Counted from the stretch's first letter, positions 27,035 through 35,129 are shown. The stretch is 62,420 nt of DNA from Nonomuraea harbinensis (GCF_019396385.1 NZ_JAHKRN010000052.1:1-62420); one strand, 5' to 3'. The notes: generated by a model not told the origin, from the sequence alone. Numbers and translations: made by a program.

Positions 27035-27742
27035 GTGGGTGATGGACGCGGAAAGTACGGTTTGGACGCACCCTGGGCGTTGACCGGTCTCATGCTCGGG
27101 ACGGTCCTGCTGGTCGCGCTGGCGGCCGTCTCGTTCGTCACCGGGATCCTCGTCACTGGTGTGGTCTTCACCAGCGGCGCCGTCTACACGCTCGCCAGCG
27201 CCGCCAGCCACCTCTACACCACCCGGCGCGGCAGGTTCGCCGTGTGGGGCGAGGAGCTGGACCGGCTCGAAGGCGGCGAGGACGTGCTGGACCTCGGCTG
27301 CGGGCGCGGCGCCGTGCTCCTGCTCGCCGCCCGGCGGCTGTCGTCAGGCCGGGCCGCCGGCGTGGACCCGTGGCGCTCCACCAGCGAGCCGCTCACCAGG
27401 GCCAACGCCGAGGCCGAAGGCGTCTCGGAACGCGTCGACCTGGTCACCGCCGACCTGCACGAGCTGCCGTTCGGCGACGAGCGGTTCGACGTCGTCGTGT
27501 CCGCGCTCGCCCTGCACCGCGTCCCCGGCGCCGCCGGGCGCGAGCAGGCCCTGCGCGAGGCGTACCGGGTGCTGCGCCCCGGCGGGCTGCTGCTCGTCGC
27601 GGACGTCAGGCACGTGCCCGCGTACGAGGCCGTCCTGCGCGGGCTCGGCGCGCGCGACGTGCACAGCCGCGACCTGGGCCGGCGGTACTGGTACGGCGGG
27701 CCGTGGGCGAGGACCCGCATGGTGGAGGCGCTGAAGGTTTGA
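27035..27742 (+). CDS. Membrane-anchored class I methyltransferase
   Basis: 235 residues. One or two hydrophobic helices at residues 13-50 (LTGLMLGTVLLVALAAVSFV) precede a SAM methyltransferase: VLDLGCGRGAVLLLAARRL, AAGVDPWRS, DLHELPFGDERFDVVVSALA and a GGLLLVADVRHV motif. GTG at 27035 is preferred over ATG 26999: TATAAC (27023-27028), inside palindrome CGTTATAACG, lies exactly 6 bases before it, and the protein then starts at the usual YGLDAPWA region. Substrate unknown; membrane tethering suggests a lipid or quinone-like target. Confidence 0.78.
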   Translation: MGDGRGKYGLDAPWALTGLMLGTVLLVALAAVSFVTGILVTGVVFTSGAVYTLASAASHLYTTRRGRFAVWGEELDRLEGGEDVLDLGCGRGAVLLLAARRLSSGRAAGVDPWRSTSEPLTRANAEAEGVSERVDLVTADLHELPFGDERFDVVVSALALHRVPGAAGREQALREAYRVLRPGGLLLVADVRHVPAYEAVLRGLGARDVHSRDLGRRYWYGGPWARTRMVEALKV

Positions 27743-27772
27743 GCGCCGGTCGCCGGGTAACCCGAGGTGCTC

Positions 27773-29215
27773 ATGAGCGATGTCGAGACCGGCACGATCA
27801 CCACCAAGGTTCCGGCGCGCCTGGACCGGCTGCCCTGGTCCCGCTGGCACTGGATGATCGTCATCGGCCTCGGCACCGTCTGGATCCTCGACGGGCTCGA
27901 AGTCACCATCGTCGGCAACCTGTCCGCCCAGCTCGCCAAGCCCGGCAGCGGCCTGGACATCTCCCAGGAACAGGTCGCCGGCCTCGCCGCCGCGCTCTAC
28001 GTCGCCGGAGCCTGCTCGGGGGCGCTGTTCTTCGGATGGCTGACCGACAGGTTCGGCAGGAAGAAACTGTTCATCATCACGCTGCTCGTCTACCTGGCGG
28101 CCACGCTGGCCACCGCGTTCTCGTTCAGCGTGTGGTGGTTCTTCCTGTTCCGCTTCCTGACCGGGTTCGGGATCGGGGGCGAGTACGCGGCCATCAACTC
28201 CGCGATCGACGAGCTCATCCCCAGCAGGCACCGCGGCCGGATCGACATCCTCATCAACGGCAGCTACTGGCTCGGCGCCGCCGGAGGCGCCCTGCTGACC
28301 GTGCCGCTGCTGAACAACCTGCCCGTCAACATCGGCTGGCGGGTCGCCTTCGGGCTGGGCGTGGTTCTCGGGCTGGCCATCCTGCTCGTGCGCAGGCACG
28401 TACCGGAGAGCCCGCGCTGGCTCTTCATCCACGGGCGCGGCGACGAGGCGGAGAAGATCGTCCAGGGGGTCGAGCGCGAGGTCGAGAAGGAGGTCGGCGC
28501 CGCCTTGCCCGAGCCCCGGCAGGCCATCACCATCCACACGCGCAAGTCGATCGGGTTCATCCGGATCGCGCACACCATGGTCGCCCTCTACCCCACGCGG
28601 ACCGTCCTGGGGCTGTCGCTCTTCATCGGGCAGGCGTTCCTCTACAACGCGATCACCTTCGGGTACGCGCAGATCCTGTCGACGTTCTACGAGATCGACA
28701 CGCACACCGGCTACTACTTCGCCGTCATCGCGGTCGGCAACTTCCTCGGGCCGCTGCTGCTGGGCAGGCTCTTCGACACCGTCGGCCGGGTTCCGATGAT
28801 CTCGGCGACCTATGTGGGGTCGGGGGTGCTGCTGCTGGGGACCGCGTGGCTGTTCAACGAGGGGATGCTGACCGCTGTGACGCTCACGGCCTGCTGGTCG
28901 GCGGTGCTCTTCGTGGCCTCGGCGGGGGCCAGCTCGGCCTATCTGACGGTGAGCGAGATCTTCCCGATGGAGACCAGGGCGATGGCCATCGCGTTCTTCT
29001 TCGCCATCGGCACGGCGGCGGGCGGCATCGCCGGGCCGCTCATCTTCGCCAAGCTGGTGTCGAGCGGGGTGCCGGGGGACACGGCGCTGGCCTTCGCCAT
29101 CGGGGCCATCCTCATGATCCTGGCGGGGATCGTGGAGATGATCTTCGGGGTGAAGGCGGAACGGCGCGGCCTCGAAGACATCGCCGCCCCGCTCTCCACC
29201 GCCTCCCCGTCCTGA
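27773..29215 (+). CDS. MFS transporter, sugar-porter type
   Basis: 480 residues with about twelve transmembrane helices. Sugar-porter signatures: FFGWLTDRFGRKKLFI after helix 2, GFGIGGEYAAINSAIDELIP in helix 4-5, VPESPRWLFIHGR in the central loop, and SEIFPMETRAMAIAFF in helix 10-11. Substrate may be a sugar or an organic/aromatic acid, since the SV2/AAHS-type GGEYAA motif is also present. The ATG at 27773 has GAGG upstream. No regulator adjacent. Confidence 0.88.
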   Translation: MSDVETGTITTKVPARLDRLPWSRWHWMIVIGLGTVWILDGLEVTIVGNLSAQLAKPGSGLDISQEQVAGLAAALYVAGACSGALFFGWLTDRFGRKKLFIITLLVYLAATLATAFSFSVWWFFLFRFLTGFGIGGEYAAINSAIDELIPSRHRGRIDILINGSYWLGAAGGALLTVPLLNNLPVNIGWRVAFGLGVVLGLAILLVRRHVPESPRWLFIHGRGDEAEKIVQGVEREVEKEVGAALPEPRQAITIHTRKSIGFIRIAHTMVALYPTRTVLGLSLFIGQAFLYNAITFGYAQILSTFYEIDTHTGYYFAVIAVGNFLGPLLLGRLFDTVGRVPMISATYVGSGVLLLGTAWLFNEGMLTAVTLTACWSAVLFVASAGASSAYLTVSEIFPMETRAMAIAFFFAIGTAAGGIAGPLIFAKLVSSGVPGDTALAFAIGAILMILAGIVEMIFGVKAERRGLEDIAAPLSTASPS

Positions 29216-29617
29216 TCAGTTCGGCAGTGCCGCCGTGAGGTCCACCTCGACGAGCTGCCCTGAGAAGCCGAGCTGGGCGACGCCGAGGAGGGTGCTGGCG
29301 GTGGTGAAGGCCGGTGCGATCACCGAGTCGTTGAGACGCCGCCAGGCGGAGCCGAGCACGGAGCTGTCACCGCTGACCACGTAGATCACGGATCGTACGA
29401 CGTGCTCCGGCCGGGCGCCGGCCGCGGCGAGGGCGGCGAGGGCGTTGGCCGCGACCTGGTCGATCTGGGCGTCCAGGTCTCCGGGGCCGACGATGGCGCC
29501 GGTCTGGTCGAGCGGGCACTGGCCCGCGAGGAACGCCGTTCGGCCGGCTTCCACGATGGTGACGTGGTGGTAGCCGGGGGTCTTATGTAGTTCGTCGGGA
29601 TTGATGCGCTTCATCAT
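29216..29617 (-). CDS. RidA/YjgF-family protein
   Basis: 133 residues. Family marks: AFLAGQCPLDQTGAIVGPGD, DLDAQIDQVAANALAALAAAG and FSGQLVEVDLTA at the C-terminus. RidA proteins deaminate reactive enamine/imine intermediates; the arginine that contacts the carboxylate (usually in the R-VEI/D motif) is not obvious here, so this may be a non-archetypal subgroup. Convergent with the MFS gene with no gap. Confidence 0.85.
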   Translation of the reverse strand: MMKRINPDELHKTPGYHHVTIVEAGRTAFLAGQCPLDQTGAIVGPGDLDAQIDQVAANALAALAAAGARPEHVVRSVIYVVSGDSSVLGSAWRRLNDSVIAPAFTTASTLLGVAQLGFSGQLVEVDLTAALPN

Positions 29618-29673
29618 AGATGCTTGAGTCTGGCCGGATCCCGGCTCGTCCGCACCGCAATATCGCGCCGCCT

Positions 29674-29708
29674 GCCCCCGCCCGCGTGGCGCGGGTGCGG
29701 GCGGGGGC
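29674..29708 (-). terminator. Strong hairpin downstream of small Cys protein gene
   Basis: Perfect 12-base-pair stem GCCCCCGCCCGC / GCGGGCGGGGGC with an 11-base loop, 9 bases past the stop of the minus-strand 117-residue gene and upstream of ridA's start. It should end transcription of the small gene before ridA. Confidence 0.75.
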
Positions 29709-29716
29709 TGGGCGCG

Positions 29717-30070
29717 TCAGCAGAGACGGTTCCAGTCGATCGCCTTGCCGGCGGCGGCCTTGATCAAGCGGCACGCGATCGCGGCCAGCCCGCCCGTGTA
29801 GCCGCCGACGATGGTGCAGACCGCCATGCCGAACAGCTGGTAGACCGCGTACACGGCCCGGGCCTTCCAGCAGTTCAGCGCCGCGATGGCCACGTCGTCC
29901 CGCGGTACGGCGGGTGACGGGGGTATCGCCTCGATCTGCTCGGCGCTGAGCCCGGCCGCCAGCTCGTCCAGCAGGGCTTCGGCGCCGTCGCCGAACTGCG
30001 CCAGGACCTCGGTCACGGCCGGGTTCTCCCGCAGTGCCGCCTTCTTGTCTTCCTCGGTGTGGAGTGTCAT
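29717..30070 (-). CDS. Small four-cysteine protein with leader-like N-terminus
   Basis: 117 residues, family not recognised with certainty. Residues 1-55 are acidic and helical (ENPAVTEVLAQFGDGAEALL), resembling a precursor leader. Residues 56-117 are hydrophobic and basic with four evenly spaced cysteines (67, 85, 100 and the last residue, 117) and a glycine-rich stretch VCTIVGGYTGGLAAIAC. The layout recalls precursors of secreted antimicrobial peptides such as halocin C8-like domains, but this is a guess. GGGGAG precedes the ATG. Has its own terminator; divergent from a membrane-anchored XRE regulator. Confidence 0.7.
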   Translation of the reverse strand: MTLHTEEDKKAALRENPAVTEVLAQFGDGAEALLDELAAGLSAEQIEAIPPSPAVPRDDVAIAALNCWKARAVYAVYQLFGMAVCTIVGGYTGGLAAIACRLIKAAAGKAIDWNRLC

Positions 30071-30234
30071 GTCGTTCTCCCCGGTGTGGTGGTGTCAGGC
30101 GCCGGTCGGCGCCTCGGCACTCAGGTAAGCCGGGCGGCGGGGGTGTCCAACAGCGCGTCGGACGGACTCGGCCGGACTCGATCGCGCCGGGACGTCCGGC
30201 GGTCGGCATCGGACGCTCTCGGTAATTGCTCGTA

Positions 30235-30265
30235 CACTTGGAGTCACTTGGTGGACATCCCTTGG
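30235..30265. promoter_or_regulatory. Tandem ACTTGG operator-like repeats
   Basis: CACTTGG occurs at 30235-30241 and 30245-30251, exactly 10 bases apart, with a related CCTTGG at 30260-30265. The phasing places them on one DNA face just upstream of the XRE gene start at 30294. Probably a regulator site; which protein binds is unknown. Confidence 0.45.
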
Positions 30266-30293
30266 TCGGGAGAGGGCAAGGTTCTGCGCGACG

Positions 30294-31307
30294 ATGAACG
30301 AGAACCCCAAAGAGGGCCCAGATCTTCGGTCTGTCGATCAGGCGCTGGAACGGGTGGGCTCTCACGCGGAGCTGGTGAGGGTGCTGGCCGAGCAGTTCGC
30401 CAGGGCCGACGTTTCGCTGCGCGAGCTGGAGTCGCGGGCCGACCGGGCGGGCGGGGCCCGGCTTCCCCGGGCGACGTGCGCCGACATGCTGGCCGGGCGG
30501 CGTTTCCCCAAGAAGGCGGTGATGCTGGCGTTCCTCCGCGCCTGCCGGGTGCCCGAGCAGCAGATCCCGGCGTGGGAACGGGCGTGGGAGCGGGTGCGGA
30601 TCACCCGGATGGCCATCGGGGAGGACCGCGAACCTCCCGGCGGCGCGCCGCTCGCGGATCAGGGGACCGCCGAGGCGGTGACGGTTCGCGGGTCCGGAGG
30701 AAGCCGGCAGCGGGCCGTCCTGCTCGCCGCGCTCGTGGCGGTCGTGGTCTCGGGCGCCGTCATCGCCCTGTCGGTCAGGTCCCGCCACGGCGTGCCCGAA
30801 GACCTGCCCGTCCGCACCATGGACCCCGGCCACCTCGTCACCGACGACGGCCGCGCGTTCCCCCGCGGCGGGTGGAGCCGGTTCACCGTGACCGTCGACC
30901 CCGACCACACCGCCGTACGGCTGATCCGCCGCCTGGACGTGGGCGTCGCCCTGCAGCACGCCACCATCACGGTGAACGGCCGGCCGGCGGCGGAATGGCG
31001 GCCACTGCTCAGCGAGAGCACCTACAAGTGGCGGGACCAGGTCGTCGAGCTGCCACCGGAGCTGACCACCGGGCGGAGCTCGCTCACCATCGTCAACACC
31101 TCGGTGTCCTCATCGGGCTTCAACGAGTTCTACTACACCGTTGAGCAGCAGGTGGACGGCGTCTGGTCGATCAGTGACGAGGTCGACATCGGCCGCGAGC
31201 ACCCGGCCGGCGAAGCTGAGCACGCCTACCGCAACGTCGGCGAGGACTGGGCCGACACCCAGACCTTCGCCTACCCGCCCCGCAAGGAGGACTGGCGCGT
31301 TCGGTGA
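30294..31307 (+). CDS. Membrane-anchored XRE-family HTH protein with extracellular domain
   Basis: 337 residues. The N-terminal 105 residues form a helical HTH module of the actinobacterial XRE type (LRELESRADRAGGARLPRAT, CADMLAGRRFPKKAVML, LRACRVPEQQIPAWERAW). A single transmembrane helix follows at about 141-162 (AVLLAALVAVVVSGAVIALS), then a beta-rich outer domain of about 170 residues (RFTVTVDPDHTAVRLIRRLD, QVVELPPELTTGRSSLTIVN). The layout is of a one-component transmembrane sensor or a scaffold. The stop abuts a decayed gene. Divergent from the four-cysteine protein. Confidence 0.78.
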   Translation: MNENPKEGPDLRSVDQALERVGSHAELVRVLAEQFARADVSLRELESRADRAGGARLPRATCADMLAGRRFPKKAVMLAFLRACRVPEQQIPAWERAWERVRITRMAIGEDREPPGGAPLADQGTAEAVTVRGSGGSRQRAVLLAALVAVVVSGAVIALSVRSRHGVPEDLPVRTMDPGHLVTDDGRAFPRGGWSRFTVTVDPDHTAVRLIRRLDVGVALQHATITVNGRPAAEWRPLLSESTYKWRDQVVELPPELTTGRSSLTIVNTSVSSSGFNEFYYTVEQQVDGVWSISDEVDIGREHPAGEAEHAYRNVGEDWADTQTFAYPPRKEDWRVR

Positions 31308-31846
31308 GCTGTTGATGAGAGTCTTCCCCGGCGCCCTGGCGACGACATCGATTCCGTCGACCAAGACGACATCCGTGTCGCACTTGAATCGCTCCGGGTC
31401 GGCAAGAGCCCTCGCCTGCATTGGCGTGACGAGCCCGTCAAGCGGCAGTTCGCCATAGCCCAGCGGCTCACAGAGATGCCCATCCACGGAATCGTCACGA
31501 TCTACATCCACGATCGCGCAGTTCGCACCGAACGCGCGCGCCGCCGATGTCTCGAACGGCTTCTCGGCGAAGTCAGCCTGGCGGGGTGCTCCGAGGTTGT
31601 CATCGAAGCTCGTTCCGCCGAACAGGATCACCTCGATCGGGGCCTCCTACGGGTATGCGTCGCGCGCGAACCCTTCCCCACGACTTGGTGGTCAGACGGC
31701 AGCCAGCCGTCAGCGAGCCGCTTCTGTGGGCGGCAGCCCCCATCGTGCCTTACGGAGGGTGATTGGGCAAGACGCGCGAGTCACGTGAGCCGTTCGGGGT
31801 ACGCGTCCCATCCAACTGGACCATCGTGACCAACTCCGACGTGTGA
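31308..31846 (+). pseudogene. Decayed gene of the actinobacterial DUF3800-like 'HWRDE' family
   Basis: Plus-strand frames contain ordered remnants of one protein: DES directly after the XRE stop, LHWRDE near 31410, ERARRRCLERLLGEV near 31540, VVIEARSAEQDHLDRGLL, then after a frameshift VRRQPAVSEPLLWAAAPIV (31695-31750), and after another a tail ending at TGA 31844-31846. The start codon is missing and the central strand between DES and LHWRDE is shortened. Intact relatives in streptomycetes (recalled, not searched) share these motifs in this order. The opposite-strand open frame is a shadow. Base composition is less GC-rich than the neighbours. Confidence 0.6.
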
Positions 31847-32069
31847 GCGTTCTGCCGGAGGTCACGTGGTCGGCCTGCCGATGGGTTGGTGAGCGTTCTG
31901 CCGGTGACTGTGAAAGCGCACTGCCGCCGTCTTCCCGGACGACAGCGCGAGGGCTTGCCCTCGCGCGAAGAGGGCCGGAGGCCCGGGAAGCACGCCGAGC
32001 TTGCGAGGGGCGCGGAGCGCCTGGTTGGGCGAGCCCTTTGGTACGGGCGGAGCTCCGTTGGAGCCGCCG
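31843..32069. repeat. Structured repeat region with nested hairpins
   Basis: Direct repeat GTGAGCGTTCTGCCGG at 31843-31858 and 31889-31904. It is followed by outer arms CTTCCCGG (31931-31938) and CCGGGAAG (31983-31990) enclosing two hairpins: a perfect 10-base-pair stem at 31945-31966 with a 2-base loop, and GGGCC-GGA-GGCCC at 31972-31984. More GC hairpins follow (GGCGGAGCTCCG near 32045). No protein coding is recognised. It looks like a mosaic interspersed repeat or cruciform-forming element. Confidence 0.6.
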
Positions 32070-32279
32070 CTAGGTGATGGTTCGGCGGAAGACGACGGTG
32101 GCTGTGAAGCGGTCGTGGTGGTCCGGGTCCGGTTGGACCTTGGCGCTGACGACGTGGACCTCCGCGTCGCTGCCGAAGAACCGTTCCGCCAGGGGATAGG
32201 CGGCCGCTTCGATGGCCGCCGGGGTCCGTTCGGTGACCGTCACCGAAAGTTCGAAGGGAAAGGGGTCTGTCTTGTGCAT
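32070..32279 (-). CDS. Small hypothetical protein
   Basis: 69 residues; not recognised. Predicted as a compact alpha/beta domain: FELSVTVTERTPAAIEAAAY, PLAERFFGSDAEVHVVSAKV and a basic C-terminal strand TATVVFRRTIT. No signal peptide or cysteines. AGGTGAC just before the ATG at 32279 could serve as ribosome-binding site. It is the first apparently intact gene after the decayed region. Confidence 0.55.
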   Translation of the reverse strand: MHKTDPFPFELSVTVTERTPAAIEAAAYPLAERFFGSDAEVHVVSAKVQPDPDHHDRFTATVVFRRTIT

Positions 32280-32366
32280 GTCACCTGCCCTGGGTGCTGG
32301 CGCCCGCGCGCGTTCTCCAGCTACCCACGCGATCGAGCCTGACACGGTGTCAGGAATTAGACCAGG

Positions 32367-33320
32367 ATGGAGGCTATGACGGGCATGGTGGATCGGCTGG
32401 ACGCCGTACTGAACGCCGGGGAGGCGCCCGGTCTGCACGGGATCGTGGTGGTCCAGCGCGGCGAGCGGGTGCTGGAGCGGTACGGCGCGGGGCAGGACTT
32501 CCGGCTGGGCGACCCGCTGGGGCACGTCACGTTCGACGCCGGCACGCCGCACGACGTGCGGTCCATCACCAAGAGCGTGGTGGCGCTGCTGTACGGGATC
32601 GCGCTGGAGAGCGGCCTGGTGCCGGATCCGGGCGAGCGGCTCCTCGACCAGTTCCCCGCGTATAGGGACCTGGCGGACGCGGCTCTCACCGTCGAGCACG
32701 CGCTCACCATGACCCTCGGCCTCGAATGGGACGAGAGCGTGCCGTACACCAGCGCCGCCAACAGCGAGATCGCGATGGAGGAGGCCCCCGACCGCTACCG
32801 CTACGTCCTGGAGCGCCCGATCGTCGAGGAGCCGGGCACGCGGTGGTCGTACTGCGGCGGGGCGACGGCGCTGCTGGGCGGGATCATCGCCCGGGGCGCG
32901 GGCAGGCCGCTGGACGAGTACGCGAGGCAGGTGTTGTTCGAGCCGCTGGGCATCGGCGCGTTCGAGTGGACGAAAGGGGCGGACGGGGTGCCGCTGGCGG
33001 CGGCGGGGCTGCGCCTGACGCCCCGTGACCTGGCGGCGATCGGCGTGATGGTGCTGCGCGGGGGCGACGGCGTGGTGCCGGAGGGCTGGCTACGGGAGGC
33101 GCTCCGGCCGCGGGTGCCGATCGACGGGGACCGCCACTACGGCTATCACTGGTACGTGGAGACGGGCGCGACGCCGGCCGTGAGCGCCTCAGGAAACGGG
33201 GGCCAGCGGCTGCTCGTGATCCCGTCGCGGGACCTGGTGGTGGCGGTCACGGCCGGCGACTACGACGTCTTCGACCGGCCCGGCACCGCGGCCGTGCTGG
33301 ACGCCGTACTCAGAGACTGA
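32367..33320 (+). CDS. Serine hydrolase, beta-lactamase (class C)/DD-peptidase fold
   Basis: 317 residues without signal peptide. The SxxK motif is SITK (about residues 66-69, in HDVRSITKSVVALLYG). The YxN position reads YCG (TRWSYCGGATALLGGII) and GNGGQ near the end may stand for the KTG strand. LTMTLGLEWDES is a family mark. Such cytoplasmic members are often esterases or peptidases rather than beta-lactamases; loss of the Tyr-x-Asn asparagine supports that. Three in-frame ATGs at 32367, 32376 and 32385 are possible. Convergent with LysR, overlapping it by 11 bases. Confidence 0.83.
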   Translation: MEAMTGMVDRLDAVLNAGEAPGLHGIVVVQRGERVLERYGAGQDFRLGDPLGHVTFDAGTPHDVRSITKSVVALLYGIALESGLVPDPGERLLDQFPAYRDLADAALTVEHALTMTLGLEWDESVPYTSAANSEIAMEEAPDRYRYVLERPIVEEPGTRWSYCGGATALLGGIIARGAGRPLDEYARQVLFEPLGIGAFEWTKGADGVPLAAAGLRLTPRDLAAIGVMVLRGGDGVVPEGWLREALRPRVPIDGDRHYGYHWYVETGATPAVSASGNGGQRLLVIPSRDLVVAVTAGDYDVFDRPGTAAVLDAVLRD

Positions 33321-34179
33321 GGCCGGCGAGGGCCTCGTGGAAGGCGGCGATGGCCGCCTGGATCGCCGGATGCTCTCCGTACCCCCGCCTGAAGGCCGCG
33401 AGCGTGCGGCGGTGCAGGGGGAGCGGGGTGAGCCGCACCCCGGACGGCGGGGAGAGGGCCGCGAGGCGGGGCACCAGCGCCACGCCCTGCCCGGCCGCCG
33501 CGAACGACAGCACGGTGTCGAAGTCGTCGATGTGGTGGCGCACGTCCGGCTCGAACCCGGCCGCCTGGCAGGCCCTGATCGTCATCGTGTGGCACAGGGT
33601 GCCGGGCGTGCCGGCGATCCACGGGTCGCCGGCGGCCGCGGCGATGGCGGGCCGGTCGGTGAGGTACATGGGCTCGGCGAAGAGCGGCTCGGTCTCCAGG
33701 GCGTCGTCGGTGACCGGCGGCACGAAGTCGTACTCGTGCACGAGCGCGACGTCGAGCTCCCCGGCGCGCAGGGCGGCGGAGACGTCGGCGGGGTCGATCT
33801 CGGAGATCATCGGCACCAGCCCCGGGTGGGCGGCGGCGAGCGTGGCGAGCGCGGGCGGCAGCAGGACGCGGGCCGCGGTGGGGAACGCGCCGACGCGCAG
33901 CGGGCCGGACGGTCCGCCCCGGACGGCGGCCAGGGCGGCGGAGGCGCGTTCGAGCTGTTCGAGCACGGCCTGGGCGTGCTCGACGAGCAGGCGGCCCGCC
34001 GGGGTGAGCGTCACGGTGCGGCCGGTGCGTTGGAGCAGCGGCACGCCCGCCTCCCGCTCCAGCGCGCTGAGTTGCTGGGAGACCGCCGACGGGGTGAAAG
34101 CGGCGGCCTCGGCGACGGCCGCGATGGTGCCGCGCCGGGACAGTTCGCGCAGGAGGTGGAGCTTGCGAGGGTCGAGCAT
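33310..34179 (-). CDS. LysR-family regulator
   Basis: 289 residues. HTH at the N-terminus (LRELSRRGTIAAVAEAAAFT, SPSAVSQQLSALEREAG wording close to the LysR at 20.7 kb) and an effector domain (LRVGAFPTAARVLLPPALAT, LDVALVHEYDF). Divergent from a DapA-like gene, sharing a 71-base promoter region with an inverted repeat. The expected role is activation of the DapA-like enzyme in response to its substrate. Confidence 0.9.
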   Translation of the reverse strand: MLDPRKLHLLRELSRRGTIAAVAEAAAFTPSAVSQQLSALEREAGVPLLQRTGRTVTLTPAGRLLVEHAQAVLEQLERASAALAAVRGGPSGPLRVGAFPTAARVLLPPALATLAAAHPGLVPMISEIDPADVSAALRAGELDVALVHEYDFVPPVTDDALETEPLFAEPMYLTDRPAIAAAAGDPWIAGTPGTLCHTMTIRACQAAGFEPDVRHHIDDFDTVLSFAAAGQGVALVPRLAALSPPSGVRLTPLPLHRRTLAAFRRGYGEHPAIQAAIAAFHEALAGLSL

Positions 34180-34180
34180 C

Positions 34181-34201
34181 AGCTCATCTTACGATGCAGC
34201 T
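34181..34201. promoter_or_regulatory. Imperfect LysR site between lysR and dapA-like gene
   Basis: AGCT-CATC-TTAC-GATG-C-AGCT: inner arms CATC/GATG and outer arms AGCT/AGCT with a 1-base offset, directly upstream of the LysR start. It fits a LysR autoregulatory site in a short divergent promoter. Confidence 0.45.
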
Positions 34202-34250
34202 TAGGAAACGTCGCTGGACCTTACGTGTCCTTCCGGGCCAGGCTGGAGAC

Positions 34251-35129
34251 ATGTTCACAGGCATCCATGTACCGCTGATCACTCCGTACGGACCGGACGG
34301 CGAGGTGGCGTTCGACGCGCTCGGCAAGCTGGCCGACCACGTGCTCGGCCAGGGCGCCTCGGGGCTGGTCGCGCTGGGCACGACGGGAGAGGTCGCGGCC
34401 CTGACGCCGGACGAGCGGAGCCGGGTGATCGAGACCAGCGCGGCCGCCTGCCGGGAGCGCGGCGTGCCGCTGACCGTCGGGGTCGCCGGCAACGACACCC
34501 GCTCGGTCGGGCAGGCGCTGAAGGAGCTGCCCGGCGGGGTGGACGCGGCGCTCGTCACCGTGCCGTACTTCCTGCGGCCGTCGGAGCGCGGGGTGATCGC
34601 GCACTTCGAGGCGCTGGCCGAGGAGACGCCGGTGCCGCTGGTCATCTACCACATCCCCTACCGGACCGGGCAGGCCGTGAGCGCGGCGACCCTGCGGCGG
34701 CTCGGCGCCCATCCGCGCGTGGCCGCCGTCAAGTACGCGGCGGGGGGCGTCGACCAGGACGCGGTGGACCTGCTCGGGGACCTGCCGGACGGGTTCGACG
34801 TGTTGGGCGGGGACGACGCGTTCATCTCGCCGCTGCTCGCCCTCGGCGCGTCCGGCGGCATCCTGGCCTCCGCGCACCTGGCCACGGACGCGTTCGCGGA
34901 GCTGGTCACGGCCTGGCATGCGGGCGACGTGACCAGGGCCAGGGCGCTGGGGCACCGGCTGGCCCGGCTGTCGGCCGCGCTGTTCGCCGAGCCGAACCCG
35001 ACGGTGATCAAGGGCGTGCTGCACGCCCGCGGTCTCATCCCCACCCCCGACGTGCGGCTGCCGCTGCTTCCCGCGAGCGCGGAGTCGGTGTCACAGGCTG
35101 ACCTGGTGACGGTACATCCAGGCGAGTGA
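34251..35129 (+). CDS. DapA-family lyase/aldolase
   Basis: 292 residues, TIM-barrel class I aldolase family (dihydrodipicolinate synthase, N-acetylneuraminate lyase, KDG aldolase). GTTGEVAAL (substrate carboxylate loop), YHIPYRTG with the catalytic tyrosine, and AAVKYAAGG with the Schiff-base lysine near residue 161. GGAG lies 5 bases before the ATG at 34251. Isolation from lysine genes and a dedicated LysR suggest a second copy with a catabolic or paralogous role rather than housekeeping dapA. Its last 39 bases overlap the convergent FAD monooxygenase gene. Confidence 0.87.
   Translation: MFTGIHVPLITPYGPDGEVAFDALGKLADHVLGQGASGLVALGTTGEVAALTPDERSRVIETSAAACRERGVPLTVGVAGNDTRSVGQALKELPGGVDAALVTVPYFLRPSERGVIAHFEALAEETPVPLVIYHIPYRTGQAVSAATLRRLGAHPRVAAVKYAAGGVDQDAVDLLGDLPDGFDVLGGDDAFISPLLALGASGGILASAHLATDAFAELVTAWHAGDVTRARALGHRLARLSAALFAEPNPTVIKGVLHARGLIPTPDVRLPLLPASAESVSQADLVTVHPGE

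Noticed and set aside
31110..31631. Minus-strand 173-codon frame in the decayed region
   Set aside because: It is antisense both to the XRE gene and to the plus-strand remnants, which match a known motif order.
32367..33320. A genuine secreted beta-lactamase
   Set aside because: No signal peptide is present and the Tyr-x-Asn motif is degenerate, so an intracellular esterase or peptidase is more likely.
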